Shown here: in pieces, positions 46,298 through 58,023 of the stretch
Numbering within the stretch: position 1 is the stretch's first letter
Layout of the letters: each line of letters starts with the position of its first letter
NCBI GenBank assembly: GCA_000697355.1
Contig: JNEN01001182.1
Location: 62,001-126,000 of the forward strand
Length of the DNA stretch: 64,000 nt
Source of the DNA: Syncephalastrum monosporum B8922
Lineage: Eukaryota; Mucoromycota; Mucoromycetes; Mucorales; Syncephalastraceae
Direction: 5' to 3'
Notes under the pieces: generated by a model
The model's database searches: none
What the model saw: the letters and a program-made list of their open reading frames with translations, nothing else
Told to the model about the DNA's origin: nothing
Translations under genes and position numbers: made by a program

Positions 46298-49124
46298 AAT
46301 GAACGGAAGCGATTGGAAAAAGGGACGGAGGAGGAGGTGGCAAAAAAAGAAGGGAACGGGAAGTTCGAGGGGAAAGTAAGGGAAAGGAAAAGGGAGTGTC
46401 GAGAGAGTGAAAGAGAGACAGAGAGAACGGATACAGCGCGAGTCTGCCTTTTTATCCCATAAAACAAAAAGACGCCCCCGGGGCTTCGCCGATGACGGAC
46501 GACGGACAACACGATAATAGTAATAATAATATTCGAATTCTAGGAGCGATGAAATGGAGTTTCTGTGCTGTATGCATATAGAAATATTCATAACTACCGT
46601 GTGTGCGTTGCTCATTTCCCTCGTTACACTCTTTTCGGGGTGACACATAGTGCTGATATGAATACCATGTTGGTACCCATTTAGTCGGTTACCATAGCAG
46701 CAAATTTTCTTATTTGTAGCCATGACAAACGTGCCTCAAGGATCATTTCTCTTGATATGGTAGTGCGGGTGGTACCTGCGTGCGCCAGGGTTCGTGCAAG
46801 GAAATGAGAGAATAACCGCTTTTAAGTCCCGTTCAACGGACCTTGATTCTCTCAAGGTACGCTTCCTCAGTGCCAAGCTTCAGCGTTAACAGCCATTACG
46901 CTTCACTGCAGCCTATAACCTACAAGACTTCTTGGCAGAACCTTTTTCTGGATCTATACCTTGACATATTTGTCATTTCCAGAGCCATTGGCATCCTGGG
47001 CAAAGGTACAAGAAGGTAGGTAGGTCGGGGTTCACGTAATTTTTTTTTAAATGCGGAGTCGTCTGCACGACCACGCACGGTGTGTGCATTCTCTTTTCTT
47101 CGCTCACACGAGCGCGCACTTGCCCGCGTAAATTGATTTTTTTTTCTTTTTAGCTATCAAATCTGAATAGCACCGTTTTTTTCAGGCGCATGCACTATTT
47201 CGAACCGTTTTGTGGATCCGCTCACGGGTATTTTAAGAAAACCCGTTGTCTCACAGACACATACGCGCGCGCGTTGAATCAGCGTGGATTGAACTCAAAA
47301 CAAATGATGAGATCTAAGCGTCCCTGCACCTCCCACACACAGCACGAATATTTTTCTGTTGAGCAGCACACAAGATGTAGCTTCCATGATTTCTTTTCGA
47401 AGCAGCTTCTACTACAGAATCTTCGATGCCCGCTAAATAACCGAGAAGTCAAACATTCGGATGAGATCAAGAAGCAGGAGACTGAACACGATTTGCTGCT
47501 ATCCGGTTTTAGGGACAGCCTGGATACATATGAGCATATATACAATCACAGCCCTCTTTATCCCCCCCCCCCGCCGGGCAGACTGTTTCTACACGACGTA
47601 CTTTCATGCGAATCGGACGTGTTTCAATGTAATTATCAATGTGTGCACAAAATAACCTTTTTTGTTATTTTTTTTTTGTAAACAGAAAGTCGAGAAAAAA
47701 GGGTTAGCTGACTACCTTTATCTGCCTCTTTCTCCTTTTTTCCTTTATCCAAGCACGGCCGCTTGAGGCTTGCTGATCCCAGACAGGGGCTTTGGATAAT
47801 TCTGCAAGCTGGCTTAGCAAGCGGACGCGACAGAATGCAAAAATAGACGCTAATGAATCTGGCACGAAACCCAACATATTGGCTCCCAGTGGAGCACTGG
47901 ATTTTTATTTTCCATAGGCGAGTGACTCATTGGTTCTTGATTTAGATATTTTGGCCAATTCTCGGGAATATCACCTGATTTGGATCAGCAGTGGGTGAAA
48001 AGAATTTCATCTCATTTGCTGCGCTACAAATGAGGTGCGGCACGCTTCTTCAAACAACAGAAAAAGTACCAAATGACAGGTACTTTGTGGATGTCATTGG
48101 CAAAATAAGGACACGCGCGATGAAACGCACGCTAAAACAGTTGAGACCCAATGCCAAATAATGCAAGCAATGACAGTTCCCGGGAACGGGCAAGTGTAAT
48201 TTTTTATTTTATTTTGGTACGCCATTATCCCATTGAGGCGGCGCCTCTTTTTTCCATATGCATTTACTTTCCGGTCAGAACCGCGAGACCCCTCCACACT
48301 TTAAATTGTTCAGGAACAGAAAAATTTCTGCATTATGCTGCTTTGAACGGTAATGCATGCGTAGGCGGCGGGAGGGGATCGCAATAGAAAGCTGATTTGT
48401 GGGTTCTCTTGTGTAGGCTGGCAAGTAAGCAATAAAATAGGTGTGACAAAGAACAAAGGGTACACAAAGGCGACACAGCACGTGGATATAATGTTCGGCG
48501 AATGATCTGGACTTTTGGAAGACGTATAGGTAGAGATCTGTTCCGTTGGATCGTTCAATAAAGTTAAATCCGGCTGGAAATCGCTTGGACCCGCGTGATA
48601 TGTATAGCACAACGACAATGGCTAAGCCGACGGGAATGACCGAGGAGGCCGGATCTATTTCGTGCGATATTATGTAATATGTGCATACTAGGTCTGTCCT
48701 TGGGGGGGGGTTGGCAAGCCGATTCTAGAGTACATATCTGGGCTCGCGCTAACCTGACAAATTTGTCTAAAGTGCATGCAAACTTGTGTATGCCTTGTCT
48801 TTTATATTTTCCATTTCTGTCTATTTAGCGGATCAGTTGGAATTGAGACTCTTTGTAAGCTTGTAGTCAGACGATCCGCGAGCATTGACACCAGATAAAG
48901 ATTGTTTAGGCAAAGAGACACTAATACGATGGCTTGCCTGGACTGAGAAAGTAGATTGACACCGCGAACCAAAAAGATACACGAGACCAGGGCCAGGTTT
49001 AATTATGTACGGTGTTTCCCATATGGGTCAGGAGAGCAGAGACGATGTATGTGTGTGTGTGTGTGTGTGTGTGTGCGGAGAGAGAGGATGGTATAAATGG
49101 GTATATAAAGTGTAGAGTGAGTTA
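46298..49124. other. 2.8 kb gene-poor region
   Basis: Left end is the chitin deacetylase promoter (purine-rich on the plus strand to about 46430). A 163-codon ATG frame at 47190-47681 has no recognisable domain and ends in a Phe/Val-rich tail. An inverted repeat AAAGTACC, 8-nt loop, GGTACTTT lies at 48063-48086. A (TG)n run lies at 49050-49075. No tRNA or element end was recognised. Confidence 0.45.
49050..49075 (+). repeat. TG dinucleotide microsatellite
   Basis: About 13 TG units in the 3' flank of the Dad2 gene, 50 bp beyond its stop. Confidence 0.85.
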
Positions 49125-49488
49125 CTAGGTCAGGGGATTCGCGGCGGACGGGTTGACGATAGGCAGACGGACGAGCGTATTGCTTTCCTTGTCTGTGTTC
49201 TCATCCGAGTGGACCCACGTCATGATCCGAAACACATCTTCCCAATGGGCCAAGATGTAAGCCGTGCCTAAACGAAACAAGGTAACAACGTGAATCTTGT
49301 GGACTTCATTTCTATGTCTTTTTTTTTCTTTTGGGCATACGCTGAACACCGTCCGTATACGTATTGAAGCCTTCTGTCAGCTCGTCAAAGTATTGCAACA
49401 ATCTCTCCGATTGCTGCTTGAAACGCATTACTTCCTGCAGCTCTTGTCGCTTCTCACGCACGAGTGTACGTTTTTGTTCGATGTCCAT
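49125..49488 (-). CDS. DAD2: DASH/Dam1 complex subunit Dad2
   Basis: Small kinetochore-microtubule coupling subunit of the fungal DASH ring. Exons 49488-49341 and 49267-49125 give 96 aa. The N-terminal coiled coil (KRTLVREKRQELQEVMRFKQ, then LLQYFDELTEGFNTYTDG) leads to the conserved TAYILAHWEDVFRIM, which matches the Dad2 signature (LANWxNVLRxI). The sequence just upstream of the ATG reads CTTAG then codons in frame with it, so an additional upstream exon is possible, although none with a good donor was found. The Dad2 family is present only in fungi and relatives. Confidence 0.75.
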
Positions 49489-50059
49489 ATTCTCCAGCTA
49501 AGAAAGAAAAAAGCCACGGTCCTCAAATCAGAAATTGCCTTGGATACGTGCAGCGCAGTGCACTGCAGTGTCTGAATGCATAACAAGCTATCCACCTATC
49601 CTTGAGTAACACTCATACAGGGTCTGAGAGCAAACGTGTCCTCGTATGAAATGGCAACCATGAGCGCAGACCTTATGGGAGGATAGGATATATGAGTCAT
49701 CCTGAGCTGCGTAGGGTCTCCGGTACATATTTGCATTGCATAAACAGGACATTCACGTCGATGCCCATGGGCTCATACGAGATAATACCGGCCATATACA
49801 GCTAGCAGGATAGACTGAAGCTGATTAGGCATAGTTATCTTGAGCGAGCTGCATAGTGAAATCTGACTGGTAATGTTTGTGAAATGGAATTCGCCTGGAA
49901 TCGAACGTCGGTTCTTCCGGTTAAAAAGACGGCGCGCAGACACTCTCGCAAAGCAAGCTCGTCTGTGACGTGCCACATTTCAACAATTTTCAATAATATA
50001 CTCTGCGGTTTTTTTTTACCGTCTCTTCCCAAGTATAAAGCCATTGCCTACCATTGACA
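49489..50059. other. Intergenic region between divergent Dad2 and Brf1 genes
   Basis: About 570 bp that must hold both promoters. On the minus strand around 49865-49975 the sequence resembles a degenerate tRNA (see findings), and a T run lies at 50009-50018. No other feature was seen. Confidence 0.4.
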
Positions 50060-52210
50060 ATGCCCTGCACCAGCTGTGGTTCCACACGTACAGAACACGA
50101 TACCGCATCCGGTACCACTGCATGCGCTGACTGCGGTGAGGTAAGCGCTCGTTGGCAACACTACCCTCCCCGATCCGGTTTTGCTCACTGGAATGCTGCG
50201 CCCGTTATACTCGGATCATTCGTCTTATAGGTGCTCGAAGAGAATGCCATTGTGTCCGAGGTTATGTTCCAGGAGACGTCGGGTGGTAAGACGATGGTCT
50301 CCGGTTCATTTGCGGGTGAATCAGGTAATGCACTCTGGGAAAAGGGTCTGTGTAGCTTCCAGGCTGAAACCTTTAATTTTTCCACTAGGACGTCTCCAGG
50401 GCAGCGGACCCTTTGGACGTGGCGGCGGCAGGGAAAGCCGTGAACAGGCGTACGACAATGGTACGACTGATGCCTTTCTCACACAGAGAACACAGAGAAC
50501 ACCAAAAAGACTCATAATTTCGATTAGGTCGTGCCAAAATTGCCCGTCTTGCCCACGGTCTGCGTCTCCCCGAACGATACCGCGAAGCAGCACAACGCTA
50601 CTATAACCTCGCCGTTGCCAACTCGTTCACCCGCGGTCGAAAGGCTGAAGCCGTGGCTGCTGTCTGTCTTTACATTGTTTGCCGTACCGAAAAAAGCTCG
50701 CAAATGCTTATTGATTTCTCGGATATCCTGCAGGTAAACTGTCAAACAGAAGCATGATACAATCTACCACGGTTGCCACTCACACGCTCCTACAGCTCAA
50801 CGTCTTCAAACTCGGCGCCATGTTCCTCAAATTGACGCGTATCTTGGGCATCAAGCTCCCTCTGGTGGACCCGTCCATTTATATTTCACGTTTTGCAGCC
50901 GCCATGGACTTTGGCGAGTACACCCAGCGCGTCGCACACGATGCGGTACGTCTCGTGCAGCGCATGGACCGTGATTGGATCCAGACCGGTCGTCGTCCGG
51001 CCGGTGTGTGTGGTGCCTGTCTGTTGATTGCTGCGCGTATCAACGGTTTCCGCCGCACCACCCACGAAATGATCTACATCGTCAAGGTGGCGGAGGTGAC
51101 GATCCAGAACCGTCTCAGGGAATTCAAAGAGACCGAGTCGGCCCAGCTCTCTGTGCGCGATTTCCGGAGCGTCTGGCTCGAGACTGAGGCGGACCCGCCT
51201 GCGTATGCCCGTGCACGCCAAGCACGCGAGATGGAGGCCCTCAAGAAGGAAGGCGCCGACACACAGCAAACATTAATCGGTGAGACGATATCGCAGCAAC
51301 TTGGGGGCGATACGTTCGTGGAGGATGGCGCACAGCACGCTACAGTCAGCCAAGATATCCTAGACGATGAAAAGGCGGCACTCGAATACGAATTCGAAGA
51401 ATGGATGCAAGATAGCTCGCTCTCCCAAGCTCAGGCCGCACTCGGTATGCCACACTACTCATGGGTTCTAGAATATTCCATATACTCATGCCACGTTTAG
51501 AAAAAGAGCACGGGATTGTGCCCAGCCCGGAGGCGAAAAAAGAGCCTGAGGACGACGGCAATTTATCGGAAGTGGATGACGAGGAGATTGAAGCGATGCT
51601 GTTGTCTCCTGCCGAGGTCCAGCGCAAGACGGTGGTATGGTATACTGCCAACAAGGATTACCTTGCGGAGATGGAGGCACGTGCACGCAAAATCGAGATG
51701 GATAAGCGAAACGGTGTCTACAAGGGCCATGTAAGAAAAGAATAGAAAAAATTGAGGCATAAGTACGGCAGCTCACATCTGTTCTAGATGCGTACTAAGC
51801 GAAAGAAGAATGCACCTGCAGCGACACCGGTCGAGGCAGCGAAACAGCTCATGCAGAGCGCGAAGCTCTCGCGCAAGATCAACAAGGATGTATTTGACAA
51901 CATGTTTGAGACACCCGAGTCGATTGAGGCCATCAAGGCCAAGGATGCGGCGGGAGACTACTCCAACTGGGAAGTAGTCGAGGAGGAAGGCGAGACGCCG
52001 GCCAAGAAGCAGAAGACAGACTCGAACGGTGAATCACTCGACAAACCGGGTGTACCTGAGCCAGACCTGGACGAGGATGACGAAGATGACGAAGATATGG
52101 ACCTAGATGATATGGCGGATGACGAGCGTATCATGCTTGAGGCACGGCGGCGGATGGGTTGGCTCGAGAACGAGGACAATGACGACTACTTTGAAGAGTA
52201 CGACGACTGA
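50060..52210 (+). CDS. BRF1: TFIIIB subunit Brf1 (TFIIB-related factor)
   Basis: RNA polymerase III initiation factor. Exons 50060-50140, 50231-50324, 50389-50460, 50528-50733, 50796-51444, 51501-51730 and 51788-52210 give 584 aa. The N-terminal zinc ribbon has C3, C6, C22 and C25, then the Brf1 linker VLEENAIVSEVMFQETSGG, GSFAGES and GPFGRGGGRESREQ. Two cyclin repeats follow (KIARLAHGLRLPERY, YNLAVANSFTRGRKAEAVAA, CRTEKSSQMLIDFSDILQ, then VQRMDRDWIQTGRRPAGVCG and EVTIQNRLREFKETE). The C-terminal TBP-binding block is seen as IEAMLLSPAEVQRKTVVWYT and LAEMEARARKIEMDKRNGVY. It ends in a very acidic tail. All seven exon junctions are in phase. Confidence 0.95.
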
Positions 52211-52629
52211 CCCCTCCACCGCGCCGCCCCTCTCCCCCCCCCCCCCCCCCCCCCCCCCCCCACCCTGCTGTCATCCTATTTCCTTCCCTTCCCTATTCCT
52301 TTTTCCTTTTCCCGTGTTCCCCGTTGCTTTTCTGCTTGTTTCTTCGCTGTTTGACTGTATACCATTTTTCCTTTTTGTCTGTGTGTAAATACAACCCTCG
52401 TAGCCGCATGTAGCGAATATAATATATACACCTGTAATTCGAATCTATTCTATCCATGTCGCTCACATGGGCGTGTTCGGTCGGGACTCGGGCGGGATCA
52501 GAAATGAGTCAAACAGAAAAAGGGCCGGGCGTTGTCGAATTGCAAGTCAAGAGAGAAAAAGCGGCTAAACCGCAGTTCCGACCCCTTGCTACCTTCACCT
52601 TTATTTTTTATTTCCCAACAATCATTACC
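52211..52629. other. Brf1 3' region and DUF1279 promoter, with poly-C tract
   Basis: About 420 bp. It contains a 28-base C homopolymer at 52234-52261 immediately after the Brf1 stop, then CT-rich sequence. The downstream gene starts at 52630. Confidence 0.7.
52234..52261 (+). repeat. 28-nt poly-C homopolymer
   Basis: Uninterrupted C run 24 bp after the BRF1 stop codon. On the other strand it is a G run able in principle to form a quadruplex. Homopolymer length is prone to sequencing error. Confidence 0.9.
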
Positions 52630-53199
52630 ATGGCTACGAGACTGACATCGCTCGTCTTCCGGAGGCGATTCCTGGGCGCGGTCCAACCGGGCATGCGGTT
52701 CCAAAGCACGGCAACGACGACGGCGACAGAGCAAGCGAAGGCCAAGGCGAGCGAGGCAGCTGTCAAGGGCAAGGCGAAAGCGGGCAAACTGAAGGAGCTG
52801 GCCAAGAAGTACGGTGCGTCAGGCGTGATTGTGTATCTGGGAGTGGGCATGGTCGATCTCGGCGTCACGCTCGGTGCCATCCAAATTGCCGGTCTGGATC
52901 AGGTCCAACGCCTCGAGCAGGGCGTCATGGACGTGTACCGCCAAGGCAAGGCCCGCGTTTTCAATACCCCCCTGGAACCCACCCCCGAAGTCCAGCATGT
53001 CAGGGAACCGTCTTTTGCAACCGTCTTCTTGCTCGCCTATGGCATTCACAAGACCGTACTCATGCCTGTGCGCCTTGCCATCACTGCTGCCATTACCCCG
53101 GCCTTTGTTCGCAAAATTCACGCTCTTGGTTGGGCAAAGTATGCGCCCCGCCTCTTTCCTGCACCCAAACCCACCTCTGCTAGCCTAGCCAAGCCCTAA
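52630..53199 (+). CDS. Mitochondrial DUF1279 (FAM210-like) protein
   Basis: Single-exon gene, 189 aa. The N terminus (MATRLTSLVFRRRFLGAVQPGMR) is Arg-rich without acidic residues, a typical mitochondrial presequence, followed by a Lys/Ala-rich helix. DUF1279 is recognisable as LKELAKKYGASGVIVYLGVGMVDLGVT, with a hydrophobic segment, and a second conserved stretch ATVFLLAYGIHKTVLMPVRL, then ITAAITPAFVRKIHALGW. Family members FAM210A/B are inner-membrane proteins; the fungal function is unclear. An in-frame ATG lies 58 codons upstream (52456), but it would bury the presequence, so 52630 is chosen. Confidence 0.85.
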   Translation: MATRLTSLVFRRRFLGAVQPGMRFQSTATTTATEQAKAKASEAAVKGKAKAGKLKELAKKYGASGVIVYLGVGMVDLGVTLGAIQIAGLDQVQRLEQGVMDVYRQGKARVFNTPLEPTPEVQHVREPSFATVFLLAYGIHKTVLMPVRLAITAAITPAFVRKIHALGWAKYAPRLFPAPKPTSASLAKP

Positions 53200-55276
53200 G
53201 ACTTCTTCTTTTTCTTCTTACTGCGCATATCCGACCCTTGCCTCTTCTCATCTTTCATATTATGCTAGACAAGTCTACTTTGTACACAACTCACTCTCAC
53301 ATATACAAGAACTACATATACACGCTCCCATTCACCGCCCTCCTCTCTCTCTCTCTATCCCATTCTCCTCCATCAATTAAAGCATTCACGGCATTTATAA
53401 TGTATACGTAACTCTGTTTTTGTTAAGACATGTATCCGTCATCCATGATAATCTCAAGTGCTGTACTACGTACATGAAAGTCTTATCCTCACCGTTTAGC
53501 TTTCTGCTTGAAAGCTCTCATTATCCATTGACTTCAATGAGTTGACGCCTTATAAATTGGTACTTCGCTGAAATGTTCACTTTCGCTGCGACGCATTCGC
53601 CTACACAGTCATGTATGATACTGACGTGCCCCCTCTCGGAGGAGTAGTCATTTGGGATCTTCGCCTTATTTTTCTGCACTATTTTAACCAATACACGGGT
53701 TTTAGAACTATTTCACTCGTGAGCTTATCACAAGTACACCTGCTTGCAGCGATTGAGCTTAGCTGCAGACTACCATGTCTGGGATATCACCAAACACAAT
53801 GGAGAGCGAGCGGAAAGTCCTTTCTCGCGCGTAGGAAAGACATCCACTGTAAGACACGTAATATATGCACAGTACGTATATATCGTAAGGTAGAGTAGAA
53901 AAAATTTCATCGACGTCTACATATTGATAACACTACTCGATCGCCTTGGGCTATCACTGGAGTGATCGATCAACCAAACGCATAAGGTATACTTTAATGC
54001 CGACAAGATAGCCGACCTCACTCGATATCGAAGAGATTGTTCATGAGATCAGATCAACAGGATACCCGTATCGTGGTCAACGTACGCGGAATCAATTGGT
54101 ATCGGAAACACCCCTTAGAAACCTGTCTCTATCGGCAACCTGTTGCCTTCCAGTATCAACTTACATGATCAGCGCATTTCATGGACTATGCATGATATCG
54201 CAGAAAATCGATATCTTTCTAGGTTTTATCGATTATGTGTAGCATGTTAACGTGATTTCATAAGTATTCCCGTGGCATCAGGCAAAATTCAAGACCTCTT
54301 GATAGCGTATAACGTAGCCATTGGCATCCACCGATATCGAGCTGTCTATGTTAAGGTGGATCCCTGCACGTCCGCACCTTTCCAAAAGACACTCATAATT
54401 CATTGGCGCTCCAAATCAAAAGTAGTTTTTTGTAAAGTTCAGTGTGACAAAAAGGGCAACTTGGTGCGTGAAAAGAAATGGTGGTTCCGGAATTCGATTT
54501 TTTACGCGGTTATTCAATACTTGCTCGCCGGCGTTCATGTATCCGCCGACGACGAGCGACCATGGGATTGTCTCTGCTCAGTTTGACCATAAAATGAGCT
54601 GAACGCCTGGTAGTCCACCATAACCGCGCTGATGTGTGTAAATATCGACACCTCTACCATACGTATACAGTATTTTTCTATCAAGAGCAACAGCTTTTGC
54701 CAAACCCTACATATTTGTAGAGTATCTCTTGAGATGACAGAAACAGTGACATGATCTGTTGAAATATGTATCAGGCTCATGAACGCGAGAGTAACTAAAC
54801 AGAGCTCCAGCTCTTTCACGACATTTTGTACCTGTATGTAGTAACGTATCCTGACGAGCTGGACAGGAATAAACAACGCTTGAAGATTCTCGATTACAAT
54901 ATACTAAGCATACTGCTGCATATGTGATAAAGAATTTCTTGGTAGGCCTCATGTTAAGTGACCTATCGGCGCTGAAGTTTAGGACCTCATAATGTTTGAT
55001 GACAATATCCGAGATATAATTGTGGCGCAGCCTGACCATATTCCTAAAGGATATTGCCTGGTGGCGCGTGAGTTACAAAAGCTCAAAGAATGTGTCACAT
55101 GATACTCAAAAGAACTTAAATTTTTCTGCTTCACCGTCATCACCGTGTCCGTCTAGCTGTTTGCGTGCACGCATATGTGTATCTGTGTGATCTACTTTCC
55201 CATCTTCGCGCGAGTCTCACGTTTTCTTCGTCTTTCTTTTTCTTTTTCTTTTTTATTGTTTCTCTTCCGTGAACCC
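53200..55276. other. 2.1 kb gene-poor region
   Basis: No recognisable gene. An open frame near 54272-54586 lacks an ATG near its start and shows no family. The last 90 bp before 55277 are CT-rich, a typical leader for the permease gene. Confidence 0.45.
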
Positions 55277-58023
55277 ATGTCGCTGGGACGCAACGACACG
55301 AAAAGCGGCCCTGGCGGCCGGAACAGTAGCTCGAGCGATCAATATTCCCTGACCGAAATGCCTCCTACCTACTCACTGAACCGCACATCTACTGCTTCGT
55401 CTACATCCAAGTCGGCCACAGCAGCCATGCTACCAGGACAGCAGTATCAATCACAACAACAGATCATCTATATCTCGCCGTCAGAGCGTCGCACTGAGGA
55501 CCCATATGGTCTTGACAACTTTTATGACAATACCAGACATGCACGTCGGCCGCCTTCTGTAAGCACGTATGCAACATCAAGTCAGCAACTGCATCGAACG
55601 CTCAAGTCACGTCATCTCGCGGTATGTTTTGAAAAAGGCATATATGGCATAATGATGCTGATGTGACGAGAAACAAGATGATATCTCTCGGTGGCGTAAT
55701 CGGTCAGGGCTTGTTTCTGTCTTCTGGTGCCAATCTGTATCACGGAGGTATGTCTATCACATACAATTGTAACATGGCCAACATGGCGAATAAAAATATT
55801 ATTTAGGCCCAGGAGGTGCTTTGGTAGGCAAGTAAAGCGTTTCAAACCATTTGACAGTACATCTCGCAGCTCACACATCTTCAGCCTATGCTATAATTGG
55901 ATTTATGGTCTACTGGGTTGCTTATGCATTGGGCGAAATGGCGACGTACATCCCTGTGTCCGGTTCCTTCACCATCTTTTGCCGTCGTTTTGTGGACGAA
56001 TCGTTCGGTGCCACTATCGGATACAACTACTGGTGAGACTAACCCAATTTATGTCTTGTGTTTGCGCAGTGAGCGGCGGCGGGCGGTGCTGAGCCCGTGT
56101 TGCGTTCACGTTATACCTGAAACTCACGCTCTTTCCTTTTGTTCTTTCACAGGGCATGTTGGTCCATCGTTGTTGCCAGTGAGCTTGTCGCATTGCCCAT
56201 TATTATGGAGTTCTGGACAACGGCACTACCCCGTGTTGTGTGTAAGTCGACTTGAGTGTGGGTAAGAATATATAATTTATTTTCATTTATATGGCTTCAG
56301 GGTCTCTTATTTATCTGGTCGTCATATTGATTGTGAATTTATTCGGCGCACGCAGTTATGGTGAAGTAGAATATTGGATGAGTCTGGTAGGTCCTTGTAA
56401 CGTAATAACTTCCATTAAGCTTTTGTATGCTAACAGTAGACATCACAGATCAAGATCTTGGCTGTGATTGTTTTCATCATTGTCGGGTGCCTTGTGTCAG
56501 GTGGCGCCATTGGGTAAGGAGAAGGCACATCAAACCGGTAGGGGTGTAACCGCTCAGCATACATTTAGGGATGAAGTGTATGGATTCAAATACTGGAACA
56601 ACCCCGGAAGTTTTCCGCATGGTGTAACGGGTGTCATCGACTCGCTTATTTTATCTGTATTCAGCATGCAAGGTATACATGCGTACTGGGAACTCAAAAG
56701 AACTCGCATGCTGACCCGTATCATTCCATATTTTGGCAGGTACTGAAATTGTGGGAATCACGGCAAGTCATAATGAAGAGCTACGAAGCGTTGAGTTACT
56801 TTTGCTCACTGCAACTTTTTTCACAGGCAGGCGAAGCTGGAAACCCACAAAAGGTAATTACCTCATTTTAAATCCGCGTGATCATGCTCGGCTCAGACAG
56901 CATCATATCAGGAAGTGCCACGCGCCATCAAAAACGTTGTTTGGCGTATCATTATTTTCTATATCCTCACAGGTATGCCTCATTGCGCTAAGTAAGACGA
57001 ATCATATTAATTACTGAATAGTCATTGTGATGGGCATGGTTATTCCATGGAATGATCGTAAGTCTTACATTATTTTGGTGAGGAGCAACTCTGACAATAA
57101 TGGCATTTTCGTCCTCTCGATTTAATTCAGCGAGAAATTTGCGACCCAACAGTCTGATCAGCTCGCTGCCTGGCACCAAGACACCTAGCGTTGTGGTGTC
57201 GCCTTTTACGATGGTTTTTGAAAAAGGCAGTTTACAAAGTGCTGCCAATATTATGAACGCCGTCATTCTCATCACGGTAATTACCCAGGTCATCTATATA
57301 TTTATTTTTATCTGTCTGTCTCACACACCATATAATCATGCACTGACCTAGGTCATCTCGTGTGCCAACAGCGCCTTCTATGTCAGCAGTCGCACTATGC
57401 TCGCATTGTCACAAGAAGGCATCGCGTGGCATCGTTTGTGTATGTTTAGACGAAACGTACTTTCAGGATGCTCACTACCCACATCAAATTTTGTAGCTTA
57501 TATTAACAAAATGGGTGTACCTCTATATGCCTTGATGTGCACCACAGCGGTCAGTCTAGTCGCCTTTGCAACCTCATTCATTCCCGGCAGCGATCTTTTT
57601 ACGGTATTGACGACACTGGTGGGCGTGGCAGGCCTGACGACCTGGTTTGGCATCACAGTAGCGCACTACCGTTTTCGGCGAGCGTTTGCTGAGCAAGGAC
57701 GTGACCTGAGTGATCTTCCGATGCGTACCCCACTCCACCCATTTGGAGATATCTTTAGTATGATTGCGTGTATCGCTGTGGCCCTGATGACAGGCTACTC
57801 CTATTTCAAGCCGGCCAACGCAGTGGGTTTAATTGGAAATTATGGAGGTTTAATCCTTTGCCTTCTTGGTTTCACCATCACCAAATTTTATACAAAATCC
57901 AAGCTCGTGCCCCTGGAGCGCATGGATCTCGACACCGGTCGCTCAGATCGAAAGTGGACCACGGAGGATGAAGAAGACGCCATGAAGCTCTTATGGCGGC
58001 GCGTCAGACATACTATGACTTAG
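55277..58023 (+). CDS. AAT-family amino-acid permease, 15 exons
   Basis: Plasma-membrane proton-coupled amino-acid permease (APC superfamily, YAT group). Exons: 55277-55621, 55678-55747, 55807-55827, 55885-56032, 56153-56241, 56301-56386, 56449-56513, 56569-56672, 56740-56766, 56831-56853, 56912-56972, 57022-57057, 57131-57276, 57352-57439 and 57497-58023, giving 611 aa. The N-terminal 90 residues are hydrophilic. Family landmarks: HLAMISLGGVIGQGLFLSSG, GPGGALVAYAIIGFMVYWVA, ALGEMATYIPVSGSF, TIGYNYWACWSIVVASELVA, GFKYWNNPGSF, GTEIVGITASEAGNPQK, RTMLALSQEG, MGVPLYALMCTTAVSLVAF and the cytosolic C-terminal tail. Intron 3 needs a GC donor (AG before GCAAGT at 55828) to join GGALV and AYAII. Three exons are 21, 23 and 27 nt. 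The 57-nt last intron is in frame without a stop. Substrate specificity is not visible. Confidence 0.9.

Noticed and set aside
47190..47681. 163-codon ATG frame in the gene-poor region
   Set aside because: No domain, uneven composition and a homopolymer-driven Pro run and Phe-rich end; no splice or promoter support. Kept only as a note in the intergenic entry.
51780..52210. Acidic end of Brf1 as a separate gene
   Set aside because: Its ATG follows a TCTAG acceptor and is in phase with the preceding Brf1 exon.
52456..52629. N-terminal extension of the DUF1279 protein from an upstream ATG
   Set aside because: It would place 58 non-presequence residues ahead of a clear mitochondrial targeting sequence; the internal ATG at 52630 has a good context.
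54272..54586. 104-codon open frame upstream of the permease
   Set aside because: It begins with GTG rather than ATG, no upstream exon could be joined, and no family was recognised.
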